The notes beneath the pieces are model-generated. The model had not been told where the DNA came from. It worked only from the letters and a program-made list of their open reading frames with translations, and did not search any database. A stretch of 64,000 nucleotides of DNA from Planctomycetota bacterium. GTDB taxonomy: Bacteria > Planctomycetota > PLA2 > JAEUHO01. Position 1 is the first letter of the stretch; each line of letters begins with the position of its first letter. Both the position numbers and the translations under genes were made by a program. The stretch lies in contig JADZCA010000052.1 in assembly GCA_020851795.1 (NCBI GenBank), forward strand, positions 1 through 64,000, read 5' to 3'. Below are positions 26,249-33,785 of this stretch, in pieces.

Positions 26249-28570
26249 TCAGGGGAGGCGGCGGAAGAGGTCCACGAGGGCTTGGCCGAACCACCCCCGG
26301 AGCCGGGCCCGCGGGGCCGACTCGGGGTCGGCGTAGGGCGCGAGCTCGTCGGGGGCGACGCCCAGCGCGGCTTCGAGGCGCGCGGTGTCGGCCTCGACGA
26401 TCGCCACGGGTGCGAGGGCTGCGTCGTCGGGGGCCGCGATCGCCGCGGGGGTGAGCAGCGCGGCCTCGGCGCCGCCGGAGACGAGCACCACGGCGCGGGG
26501 CCCGAGCGCTCGCCGCAGGTCGGTCAGCGCCGACGCGGCGGCGGCCGGGTCGGCCGCGAGCGGCGCGCCCACGCGGTACGTGACGGGGTGGTCGCCCAGC
26601 CGGGCGCGGGCGGCGGCGAGCGCGTCGCCGGGCAGCCCGGTGAGGTCCACCACGAGCCCCGCCGCCTTCGCCGCGTCGAGCACACGCTCGCGCGTCGCGA
26701 CGTCGGGCAGCGCGGCCGCGGCGAACGGCTCGACCCAGCGCGCCCCGAGGTCGCGCAGCGTCGAGAGGACGCGCGGCTCGCGCGCCGCGGCGACGGCGCA
26801 CGCGACGCGGGGGAGCACGGCGGTGCGGCCGCCGCGCGCGGCGTTGACGAGGTCGGACGCGCGCTGCGCGAGCGTCACGTCCTTCGCCCGCGCGGAGAGC
26901 CCGGCGGTCGCGCGGGTCCACGCGACGAGGAGCCCGTCGTCGCGCTCGTCCACGGGGACGATCACGACGGCGTGCCCGGGCGCGAGGAACGCGGCGCGGT
27001 CGAGCGCGGGGGCGGAGGCGGGCGTCGTCGCGACGACGTCGCGCAGCCGCTGCACCACGGCGGGCGACTCGACGGCGCGCGGCCCCTCGCGCAGCACGTA
27101 GCCGGCGGCCTCGCGCCCGGTGGCGAGCGGCGCCTCGTGCTCGGCGAGCGCGACGAGCGCGTGGCCGACGACGCGCGCGACCGCCTCGAGGCACTCGGGC
27201 TTGAGGTTCTCCACGTCGTCGGTGGTCTTGTGGTAGTTCGGGTGGTCGCCCGCGCTGTGCGCGAAGAACGCGGGCACGCCGCGCTCGTGGAACGGCCAGT
27301 GGTCGGAGTTGCCGTCCACGCGGAACGGCCGGGTCGTCGCGCGCAGCGCCTCGGGGAGGCGCGAGAGCGCGAGCGCGTACTGCGCGGGGTAGGCCTCGCC
27401 GCCGCCGAAGTTCACCTCGGGCTTGCCCTGCCCCGTCATGTCCATGTTGAGCATGGCGACGACGGCGCGGTGCGGGAAGCACGGGTCGCGGGCCAGCGAA
27501 CGGGACCCGACCAGCCCCTGCTCCTCGGCGCCGAACCACGCGAAGACCACCGTGCGCTTCGGCCGCCAGCGGTTGCGCTGCAGCGTCTCGGCGAGCGCGA
27601 GCAGCGACGAGGAGCCCGACGCGTTGTCGTCGGCGCCGTTGAACACACGGCCGGCGGCGTCGAGGCCGAGGTGGTCGAGGTGGGCGCCGACCACGACGAC
27701 CTCGTGGCGGAGGTCGGGGTCGGAGCCGCGCATCATCGCGACCGCGTTGTGGCCGAGCACCTTCGGGTGGAAGCGGCCGTTCACCTCGACGCGCACGGCG
27801 ACGCCCGTGCCGAACGAGCGCCCGGGGTCGCCGCCGTCGCGGCTCGCCTTGAGGTCGGCGAGCGTGCGTCCGCGCTTCTCGAGGATGCGGTCGGCCACGC
27901 CGCTCGCCACCCACAGCGCCGGCAGCGTCGAGCGGTGGAACTTCTCCTGGATCGTGCCCGGGACCGGGTCCTTGCCCTCGGCGATGAGGAACGCGACCGC
28001 GCCGCGGTCGGCGGCGAGCGCCGACTTCGAGCCGATCTGGCGCTCGGTGGCGAAGTCGGCCTCGCGCGAGGTCGGGGCGCCGCGGATCGCGAGCACCACC
28101 TTGCCCTTCACGTCCACGCCGTCGTAGTCGTCCCAGCCGCGGTCCTTGGCGGAGATGCCGTAGCCGACGAAGACGACCTCGGCCTCCGCCTTGGCCGCGC
28201 CGGTGTAGGCGAGGTCGACGAAGTCGTCGCCGTAGCGGACGTCCTGGCCGTCGACCTGCAGCGCGATCGGCGGCACGACCTCGGTGGAGCCGAAGACGAA
28301 GTCGTCGAGGTAGTCGCCGTCGGGGTCGGCGGGGTCGAGCCCGAGCTCGCCGAGCTTGCTCTGCATCCACGTCTCGGCCTTGCGTCCGCCGCCGAACCCC
28401 GTCTTGCGCCCCCACATCTCGTCGGCGGCGAGCTCGCGGGCGAACTCGAGCGCCCGGGCGCCCGACAGCCCGGCCAGCGGGTCCTCGGCGTCCTCGGCGC
28501 GCGCGCGCGACGTCGGGGTGAGCAGCGCCGCGGCCAGGACGGCGAGACGGAACGGGGAGCGCAGTCGCAT
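26249..28570 (-). CDS. Secreted M28 metallopeptidase with degenerate dipeptidase-like C-terminal domain
   Basis: 773 aa. Signal peptide 1-23. PA-like insert around 110-190 (EVVFVGYGISAKDRGWDDY). The M28 core contains GAHLDHLG (H297, H300 region), NGADDNASG, FGAEEQGLVGS, LNMDMTG and PNYHKTTDDVE, so the two-zinc site is complete. From about residue 520 a second domain resembles the M19 renal dipeptidase barrel: VIVPVDERDDGLLVAWTR and AAKAAGLVVDLTGLP read like its strands, but the His/Asp metal ligands are missing. This would be an inactive barrel used for binding. It lies downstream of the trmB and LuxR genes on the same strand, with a 50-bp gap. Confidence 0.82.
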   Translation of the reverse strand: MRLRSPFRLAVLAAALLTPTSRARAEDAEDPLAGLSGARALEFARELAADEMWGRKTGFGGGRKAETWMQSKLGELGLDPADPDGDYLDDFVFGSTEVVPPIALQVDGQDVRYGDDFVDLAYTGAAKAEAEVVFVGYGISAKDRGWDDYDGVDVKGKVVLAIRGAPTSREADFATERQIGSKSALAADRGAVAFLIAEGKDPVPGTIQEKFHRSTLPALWVASGVADRILEKRGRTLADLKASRDGGDPGRSFGTGVAVRVEVNGRFHPKVLGHNAVAMMRGSDPDLRHEVVVVGAHLDHLGLDAAGRVFNGADDNASGSSSLLALAETLQRNRWRPKRTVVFAWFGAEEQGLVGSRSLARDPCFPHRAVVAMLNMDMTGQGKPEVNFGGGEAYPAQYALALSRLPEALRATTRPFRVDGNSDHWPFHERGVPAFFAHSAGDHPNYHKTTDDVENLKPECLEAVARVVGHALVALAEHEAPLATGREAAGYVLREGPRAVESPAVVQRLRDVVATTPASAPALDRAAFLAPGHAVVIVPVDERDDGLLVAWTRATAGLSARAKDVTLAQRASDLVNAARGGRTAVLPRVACAVAAAREPRVLSTLRDLGARWVEPFAAAALPDVATRERVLDAAKAAGLVVDLTGLPGDALAAARARLGDHPVTYRVGAPLAADPAAAASALTDLRRALGPRAVVLVSGGAEAALLTPAAIAAPDDAALAPVAIVEADTARLEAALGVAPDELAPYADPESAPRARLRGWFGQALVDLFRRLP

Positions 28571-28620
28571 CGGGGACTCCGGGGGGCGGGGCGACAGGGT
28601 AGTCGCCCGCGGGCCCGGCG

Positions 28621-29250
28621 TCAGCCGCCCGAAGCCGTCCGGCGGTAGCGCAGCCAGTGGATGTCGCGACCCGCGGCGCGCCAGCGCTCCTCGAAGACGG
28701 TCACGCGCGCGCCGGGCGGGAGCCGCACCCAGCCGGGCGACGGGTACACGCTGTCCATGCCGGGGGCGGCCGACATGCCGACGTGGATCTCGGCGGCGTA
28801 CTCGGGGCTGTCGGTGGCGAGCACGACCTCCCCCCCGGGCACGAGCGAGCCGGCGAGGCTGGCGGCGAACTCCCCCGCGAAGAGGCGGTAGCGCGCGTGG
28901 TGCTTCTTCGGCCACGGGTCGGGGAAGTGGATGTGGTAGGCCGAGACGACGCCGGGCGAGAGGAAGGGGACGACGAGGTCGGCCGCGGGGCGCCAGATGA
29001 GCCGCACGTTGTCGGCGCCGACGCCGTGGGCGGCGAGGCGACGGGCGTACCGCTCGACGCGCTTGCGGCTGTACTCGATGCCGAGCCAGTTCGACTCGGG
29101 GTGGTCGCGCCCCTGCTCGAGGAGGAAGTCGTCTTCGCCGGGGCCGATCTCGACGACGAGCGGTCGGTCGGGGTGCACGAAGGCGCGACGCGGCCCGCCC
29201 CCGAGGACCCAGTCCTCCCAGGTCGTCTCGTAGGGGCGGCGGGGCTCCAC
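28621..29250 (-). CDS. trmB: tRNA (guanine-N7-)-methyltransferase
   Basis: 209 aa. SAM-dependent methyltransferase making m7G46 in tRNA. Motif I is VVEIGPGEDDFLL (canonical EIGCGxGxFL slightly altered: Pro for Cys), the substrate motif HFPDPWPKKHHARYR is intact and so is VLATDSPEYA. The GTG start lies 7 nt downstream of a TAGGAA box with no ribosome site. A second, more divergent TrmB-like gene is 4 kb away. Confidence 0.92.
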   Translation of the reverse strand: MEPRRPYETTWEDWVLGGGPRRAFVHPDRPLVVEIGPGEDDFLLEQGRDHPESNWLGIEYSRKRVERYARRLAAHGVGADNVRLIWRPAADLVVPFLSPGVVSAYHIHFPDPWPKKHHARYRLFAGEFAASLAGSLVPGGEVVLATDSPEYAAEIHVGMSAAPGMDSVYPSPGWVRLPPGARVTVFEERWRAAGRDIHWLRYRRTASGG

Positions 29251-29338
29251 AGCCCCGTTCCTACCGCGACCGGCGTCGATCGGCGAGCGTGCGCGAGGAC
29301 GAACGGCGTCCGGCGGGCTGGCGCGGGCTCGCTCGCGC

Positions 29339-29956
29339 TCAGTCGTCGGCGGCGGCGGGCGCGGCGCCCGGCACGCCGTTGTAGCCGACGGTCGCGTCGT
29401 GGGCCTTGAGCGCGAGCTCGACGCGGTTGCGGACCTCGACCTTGGCGAACACGGCCATCAGCGCGTTCTTGACCGTCTTCACGGTGATCCCGAGGTGCGA
29501 GGCGACCTCGGCGTTGGTCAGGCCGCGCGCGACGTCGAGGGCGACCTCGGCTTCGCGCAGCGTGAGGCGAAAGCGCGTCTGCAGCCGACGGATCGACGGC
29601 TCGGAGAACAGCCCGGGCGGCGCGAGCCGGATGCAGTACCACCGCGCGGGGTCCTTGCGGATCGCAACGATCGTGGCGCGGAACGGGCGGCCGCTCTCGG
29701 CGGCGACGAGGATCTCGCCGGGCGGCTGCGCGTTCTCGCTGCGGTCGAGACGCGACCGGAACGCCGAGAGAGCCTCGTGGAGCGCGGCCAGTGCGGTGCC
29801 GTCGGCGTCGTAGAGGCGGCTGCGCGCGGCGGGGTTCGCGTAGACCTGCCGCAGCTGATGGTCGTAGAGGAGCACCCCGCGCTCGGTGTCGCCATCGAGC
29901 AGCTCCCGGAGCGGAAGCGACTCGTGGTTGTCCGACGCGGCGGCCCTTCCGGTCAC
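29339..29956 (-). CDS. PAS-like sensor with LuxR-type DNA-binding domain
   Basis: 205 aa. Residues about 20-130 look like a PAS fold (GVLLYDHQLRQVYANPAARSRL ... split here as a PAS start, and PARWYCIRLAPPG). Residues about 140-198 are a GerE/LuxR helix-turn-helix: LTLREAEVALDVARGLTNAE followed by VASHLGITVKTVKNAL. There is no phosphorylatable receiver domain, so the signal is probably a bound ligand. Start is GTG with GGGAGG 6 nt upstream; an ATG just before it is in another frame. It is transcribed in the same direction as trmB and the M28 gene. Target genes unknown. Confidence 0.8.
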   Translation of the reverse strand: MTGRAAASDNHESLPLRELLDGDTERGVLLYDHQLRQVYANPAARSRLYDADGTALAALHEALSAFRSRLDRSENAQPPGEILVAAESGRPFRATIVAIRKDPARWYCIRLAPPGLFSEPSIRRLQTRFRLTLREAEVALDVARGLTNAEVASHLGITVKTVKNALMAVFAKVEVRNRVELALKAHDATVGYNGVPGAAPAAADD

Positions 29957-30231
29957 GCATGCCTCCCGACGTCGACGGGCGCCGCCCGCGCGGCCCCGAT
30001 GCGAACGCTCGTCGATGCATCCCAACCTACTCCCGAACGGGGCTGGGCACACGGGGACCGGTGGCCCGGAAATCCCCCGGCGAAGAACGGTCATCCTGTT
30101 GCCACGCCGGGAGTTGGGGCGAGGGGAGGCGGTCGGGTCGGCCGCGGCCTTCCGGGGGCGCCGTCCGCCGACGGCGGCGCTGCTCCGCGGCCTTGACGCC
30201 CCTCCGAGGCGGGCTACCCTTCGCCTTCCAC

Positions 30232-30306
30232 CGCGGGGTGGAGAAGTGGTATCTCGTCAGGCTCATAACCTGGAGGTCGCGGGTTCGACTCCCGCCCCCG
30301 CAACCA
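30232..30306 (+). tRNA. Initiator tRNA-fMet (CAT anticodon), CCA encoded
   Basis: 75 nt ending in encoded CCA. Acceptor arms CGCGGGG and CCCCGCA pair except for the first position, a C1-A72 mismatch, which is the hallmark of bacterial initiators. A11-U24 in the D stem fits too. The anticodon loop is CTCATAA. The anticodon stem is TCAGG/CCTGG, so only two of the usual three consecutive G-C pairs next to the loop are kept (A29-U41 replaces G-C). T stem GCGGG/CCCGC with loop TTCGACT. The D loop is two bases shorter than usual. Confidence 0.96.
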
Positions 30307-30414
30307 CGAGGGCCGCTGCCGCAAGGTAGCGGCCCTCGCCATTTCCAGGCCCGCTGCTGCCTCGATCACGTGCGGGGCGGGAGTCGACCCGCGACCGGGT
30401 GGGGTGGTAGGCGA
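30305..30414 (+). repeat. Repeat A, copy 1 (tRNA terminator plus inverted T-arm)
   Basis: 110 bp starting at the tRNA 3' end. It repeats at 30867-30975 with a single one-base deletion. It contains a perfect 10-bp terminator stem and, at 30372-30396, an inverted copy of the initiator tRNA T arm (25 of 27 nt retained). Confidence 0.85.
30308..30337 (+). terminator. Terminator of the initiator tRNA
   Basis: GAGGGCCGCT and AGCGGCCCTC form a perfect 10-bp stem with a 10-nt loop starting one base after the CCA end. Followed by GCCATTTCC. A second copy is at 30870-30899. Confidence 0.7.
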
Positions 30415-30479
30415 CGGGGCTCCGACTCGGAACTTCCCGTCGCGAGACCGCGCGGGCCGAGGCGAGGCCAGGCACCGCA

Positions 30480-30530
30480 GGCGAAGAGCCCCGGAGGCGG
30501 GTTCCTGACCCGCTGAGGAGGCTCTTCGCC
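30480..30530. repeat. Conserved-core hairpin, copy 1
   Basis: GGCGAAGAGCC and GGCTCTTCGCC form a perfect 11-bp stem around a 29-nt core with inner GCGGGT/ACCCGC stem. The same core occurs at 47561-47590 with unrelated but again mostly complementary flanks. Confidence 0.6.
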
Positions 30531-30599
30531 GAGGACGCCTCGCCGCAGCCCGGTCCGTGCGGGCGCAGCAGGGAAGGTTCCGAGGCGGAGCCCGTGGGT

Positions 30600-30726
30600 G
30601 CGAAGCACCCGCAGGCGCCGTAGGAGGGGCCACATGGCCCCTCCTGAGGGAGCGCCGCGCACGCGCGGGCGCCGCGCCGCGTCCACGGACGAGCGTCGCG
30701 TCCGACCGACCGGCCGCCATCCGGTC
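30600..30726 (+). repeat. Repeat B, copy 1
   Basis: 127 bp beginning GCGAAGCACCCGCAGG and ending CGCCATCCGGTC. Contains the stem AGGAGGGGCC, loop ACAT, right arm complementary (30622-30645). Copy 2 differs in this stem by paired changes. Confidence 0.75.
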
Positions 30727-30756
30727 CGCGCGCGGTCCTTCGAACTTCGGCGCTCG

Positions 30757-30778
30757 CGCGGGTTCGACTCCCGCCCCC
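30757..30778 (+). repeat. Detached tRNA-fMet T-arm fragment
   Basis: 22 bases identical to the T stem-loop and following C run of the initiator tRNA, in direct orientation, with no acceptor or anticodon arm. A remnant of a duplicated or recombined tRNA end. Confidence 0.6.
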
Positions 30779-30780
30779 TG

Positions 30781-30870
30781 CGCTCGGCGCTGCGCGCCGT
30801 CCTCGGGGAAGGCTCGCTGCGCTCGCCCCCCGCGTGCTCTGCGGGGGCTTCGCCCCCGCTCCCCCGCACG
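30781..30870 (+). repeat. Repeat C, copy 1
   Basis: About 90 bp, CTCGGCGCTGCGCGCCGTCC to GCTCCCCCGCAC, with a GCGGGGGC-TTCG-type hairpin. Recurs at about 31227-31315 with about four substitutions. Confidence 0.65.
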
Positions 30871-30975
30871 AGGGCCGCTGCCGCAAGGTAGCGGCCCTCG
30901 CCATTTCCAGGCCGCTGCTGCCTCGATCACGTGCGGGGCGGGAGTCGACCCGCGACCGGGTGGGGTGGTAGGCGA
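30867..30975 (+). repeat. Repeat A, copy 2
   Basis: 109 bp, identical to 30305-30414 apart from one deleted C. It includes the terminator stem and the inverted T-arm (30933-30957) but there is no tRNA in front of it. Confidence 0.85.
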
Positions 30976-31097
30976 AGCACCCGCAGGCGCCGTAGGAGGG
31001 GTGTCATCACCCCTCCTGAGGGAGCGCCGCGCACGCGCGGGCGCCGTGCCGCGTCCACCGCAAGCGTCGCGTTCGGCCGACCGGCCGCCATCCGGTC
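30972..31097 (+). repeat. Repeat B, copy 2
   Basis: 126 bp joined directly to repeat A2. The stem is AGGAGGGGTG, loop TCAT, right arm complementary (30994-31017): relative to copy 1 both partners of two base pairs have changed. Confidence 0.75.
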
Positions 31098-31226
31098 GGC
31101 GACCGCGGGGCGCTCCTCGCACCGTCGAGCCGCGATGTCCCCTCGAGCGCCCCGAGATGGGGGTCAGGGCGAGCGCCGCGAAGCGGCGGGAGCCCGGGTC
31201 GGGGGGCGCAGCCCCCCGACCACAGC

Positions 31227-31315
31227 ACTCGGCGCTGCGCGCCGTCCTCGGGGAGGGCTCGCTGTGCTCGCCCCCCGCGCGCTCTGCGGGGGCTTCGCCC
31301 CCGCTCCCCCGCACC
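31227..31315 (+). repeat. Repeat C, copy 2
   Basis: Second copy of the CTCGGCGCTGCGCGCCGTCC unit, ending GCTCCCCCGCAC, about 40 bp upstream of the next -10 box. Confidence 0.65.
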
Positions 31316-31353
31316 CCGACACTTCACCTGCCCCCCTCGCCGTGCCGACTCCG

Positions 31354-31359
31354 TAGGAT
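31354..31359 (+). promoter_or_regulatory. TAGGAT -10 box
   Basis: Upstream of the gene at 31396; leader of about 30 nt with GGAG 7 nt before the ATG. Confidence 0.5.
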
Positions 31360-31395
31360 CGTGCCTCGGGGCGCCTCGCCCCCCGGAGACCCCCG

Positions 31396-32220
31396 ATGCG
31401 ACTCCTCGCCCCCGCTGCGCTCCTTGCCGCGGCCGTCCTCGCCGCCACGCCGGTCGCAGCCGGTGGAGAGCGCTTCGCGAAGCAGCTCGAACAGAAGGCC
31501 CCGACAGTCGTCGTCCTCAAGCTCGTGCTCAAGATCGGCGAGCACGAGAACGCCGTCGAGCGCGTGGCGACCGTGATCGACCCGGCCGGGGTCGTCATGA
31601 CGACCGGGCTCGGGTCCACGCGCGGCGGGGTCAAGGTCGCCATCGAGAGCGCGCGTGTCGTATTCCCGGGCGACGAGAAGGAGTACGACGCGGTGCTCGG
31701 CGCCTTCGACAGCCGGCTCGGGCTCTCCTTCTTCCGCGTCAAGGACCTCGGCGGGAAGAAGATCGCCAGCGTGAACCTCGACGACGCCGTCGAGCCCAAG
31801 GTCGGCGACGAGCTGTTCGGGGTGTCGCGGCTCGAGGACGGGTTCGACTACGCCCCGTTCTACGGGACCTGCGAGGTGGTCGGCCAGGTCACCAAGCCGC
31901 GCGCGATGTGGATGGCGACCGGGTCGATCGTGGCGGCGCTCGCGCACCCCCTCTACGCCGCCGACGGACGCGTGGCGGGGATCCTCATCCAGCAGCAGGG
32001 CGTCTCCGAGGGCCCGCGGTGGGCCAAGACGTTCCTGCTGCCGATGTCGGCGGCCAAGCTCGTGATCGCACAGGCCGTCGAACGCTCGGCGAAGGCCCTC
32101 GAGGACGCCAAGGCGGCCGCGCAGGACGGCGCCGACACCGCGGCCCCCGACGCGCCGCCGGCGATGGGCGGCGACGACGCCAAGCCGGGCGACGGCACGC
32201 CGCCGGGCATGGGCGGCTGA
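31396..32220 (+). CDS. Secreted trypsin-like-fold protein lacking the catalytic triad
   Basis: 274 aa, signal peptide 1-23. The pattern is that of S1C (DegP/HtrA-type) proteases: ATVIDPAGVVMTTGLG replaces the GxVID..G.ILTNxHV strand, DSRLGLSFFRVKDL the dLAlLkv strand, and GSIVAALAHPLYAADGRVAGILI the GNSGGPL region. The catalytic His, Asp and Ser are not where they should be, so it is probably a non-proteolytic binding protein. The C-terminal 35 residues are a Pro/Gly/Asp tail ending in two PPxMGG motifs. No PDZ domain. Confidence 0.65.
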   Translation: MRLLAPAALLAAAVLAATPVAAGGERFAKQLEQKAPTVVVLKLVLKIGEHENAVERVATVIDPAGVVMTTGLGSTRGGVKVAIESARVVFPGDEKEYDAVLGAFDSRLGLSFFRVKDLGGKKIASVNLDDAVEPKVGDELFGVSRLEDGFDYAPFYGTCEVVGQVTKPRAMWMATGSIVAALAHPLYAADGRVAGILIQQQGVSEGPRWAKTFLLPMSAAKLVIAQAVERSAKALEDAKAAAQDGADTAAPDAPPAMGGDDAKPGDGTPPGMGG

Positions 32221-32301
32221 CCCGCGACGGACGGGACCCGCGGCCGCAGGCCTCCCGGGTGCCGTCACCCGGGAGACCTCGTCGTCGCGACGTCGCAGGG
32301 G

Positions 32302-32859
32302 TCAGTCGCGGTCGTCGGGCTCGTCGTCGCCCGCGTCGGCCGACGACTTCGAGGGTCGCCGCCGCGGCGACGGCGGCGTGGACGCGGCCTTCTCCTTGTC
32401 GGCCGCCTTGGCGCCGTCGCGCTCCTCCTCGAGGCGGGCCATCGACTCGCCGAACTTGCGGTCGACCGACTCGATCGCCGCGCGGAGGTCCACGCGCTTG
32501 GCCTCGTCGGCCGCGGCGGCGTCGGCGAGAGCCGCGACCGCCTTCGTGCGCGAGCTCTCGTAGCGGGCGACCTCGCGCAGCGCGCGCACGTCCACCTCGC
32601 GGACACGGCGGGCGGCGTCGTCGGCGGGCGCGGGCTCGGCGCGCCCGGCGGCGAGCTCGGTGCGGACCTTGCGGAGCGCCGACAGGCTGCGCTCGAGGGC
32701 GCGGATCTCGGCCTCGACCGCGGCCTGGCGCGGCGAGGGCGCCGCGGACGCGGGGGCGGGCCCGGCGTCGTCGCCGGCGCGGGCGACGGAGGGGACGAGC
32801 GGGACGAGGACGGCGGCGAGGAGCGCGAGGGCCCCGGCCGCGGCGCGGACGCTGTGCAT
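32302..32859 (-). CDS. Secreted coiled-coil protein
   Basis: 185 aa. Signal peptide 1-28 (ends VARAGDD). Residues about 45-155 are Ala/Glu/Arg-rich with heptad spacing (QAAVEAEIRALERSLSALRK, AKRVDLRAAIESVDRKFGES), so a helical coiled coil is likely. The tail is Lys/Ser/Asp-rich. AGGAG 7 nt before the ATG supports the start. No family recognised; convergent with the trypsin-like gene. Confidence 0.65.
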   Translation of the reverse strand: MHSVRAAAGALALLAAVLVPLVPSVARAGDDAGPAPASAAPSPRQAAVEAEIRALERSLSALRKVRTELAAGRAEPAPADDAARRVREVDVRALREVARYESSRTKAVAALADAAAADEAKRVDLRAAIESVDRKFGESMARLEEERDGAKAADKEKAASTPPSPRRRPSKSSADAGDDEPDDRD

Positions 32860-32927
32860 GGGAGTCTCCTGGGGACCCGGGACGTTCCCGGGTCGACGTC
32901 AGGAACTCGCGCGAGCACGGGCCGCGG

Positions 32928-33692
32928 TCACGCGCGCGGTCGCCGCCGGCCGGCCCCGTACCGGGCGCGGTTGGCGTCGAAGTCGGGCGCGGGCAGCGCC
33001 GCCGCGCGGCGGGCCGCCTCGTCGGCGTCGAGGTCGGCGCGCCGCGCCTCGAGGCGCACGATCTGGAGCCCCTTGCGACGGGCCACGATCTCACGCAGCG
33101 TGCGTCCGTGCGGGGCGTCCGGCCACGCGCCGGGGCGCTCGGTGACCGAGAAGAGCGCCGGCAGCACGGTGCGGGCGTAGCGCGCGTAGGCCGGGTTGTC
33201 GGTCTGGACGACGAAGAGCCCGCCGGGGCGGAGCGCGCGGTGCACGGCGAGGAGCACCTCGGGCGTCAGCTGACGGCGTTCGCGACGGTCGGCGTCGTAG
33301 TAGGGCTGCGGGTGGTAGAGGTGGATCTCGTCCACCGAGGACGGCGCGCAGCGTGCGGTCACGACCTCGCTCGCGTCGCCCCACGCGAACTTGCAGTGCG
33401 CCAGCCCGCGCTGCCCCGCACGCAACGACGCGAAGCGGACCGCCGGCGGCACGAGGTCGATCCCGAGGTGGTCCATCGTCGGCCGCCGCAGCGCCGAGGC
33501 GACGAGGAAGCGCCCGTTCCCGCACCCGAGGTCGAGCACCCGCGGGGCGTCGCGCCCGAACAGCGCGACCCAGTCGAGCGGCGTGCCGGGGTCGCCCAGC
33601 CCGACGCGGGTCCGGGTCCAGCGCTCGCGGGGGAGCGGCGCGCCCGGGAACGGCACGCCGCACGTGGACTCTTGGTCGCGACCGGGCTCCAT
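32928..33692 (-). CDS. Divergent TrmB-like methyltransferase
   Basis: 254 aa. Motif I VLDLGCGNGRFLVAS, LGIDLVPPAV, and the layout IHLYHPQPYYDADRRERRQL in place of the TrmB FPDPWPKKxHxKRR, followed by QTDNPAYARY. So the fold and the position of the substrate loop are those of tRNA m7G methyltransferase but the DPW core is changed to PQPYY. It may modify another tRNA position or a different substrate. It has an N-terminal extension and an Arg-rich C-terminus. The ATG is 9 nt after a TAGGCT box. Confidence 0.75.
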   Translation of the reverse strand: MEPGRDQESTCGVPFPGAPLPRERWTRTRVGLGDPGTPLDWVALFGRDAPRVLDLGCGNGRFLVASALRRPTMDHLGIDLVPPAVRFASLRAGQRGLAHCKFAWGDASEVVTARCAPSSVDEIHLYHPQPYYDADRRERRQLTPEVLLAVHRALRPGGLFVVQTDNPAYARYARTVLPALFSVTERPGAWPDAPHGRTLREIVARRKGLQIVRLEARRADLDADEAARRAAALPAPDFDANRARYGAGRRRPRA

Positions 33693-33701
33693 CGAGCGCC
33701 G

Positions 33702-33707
33702 AGCCTA
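33702..33707 (-). promoter_or_regulatory. TAGGCT -10 box of the TrmB-like gene
   Basis: 9 nt upstream of the ATG on the minus strand; no ribosome site. Confidence 0.5.
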
Positions 33708-33785
33708 GCCCGCCGGACGGCCTTCCGCGCGGCGAACGCACGTCGGGCCCCGGTCGGGGCCCGCGGATCGGGCCCGCGGCGCGCG

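Larger units (their letters stand above)
30307..31395. other. 1.09-kb non-coding, repeat-rich region downstream of tRNA-fMet
   Basis: No protein gene. Order of units: repeat A1, a core hairpin (30480-30530), B1 (30600-30726), a direct tRNA T-arm fragment (30757-30778), C1 (about 30781-30870), A2 fused to B2 (30867-31097), unique GC-rich DNA with GGGGGGCGCAGCCCCCC at about 31200, C2 (about 31225-31315), then the promoter of the next gene. Confidence 0.7.

Noticed and set aside
30305..31315. CRISPR array
   Set aside because: Repeats are long, few, unevenly spaced and of three kinds, without short regular spacers or cas genes.
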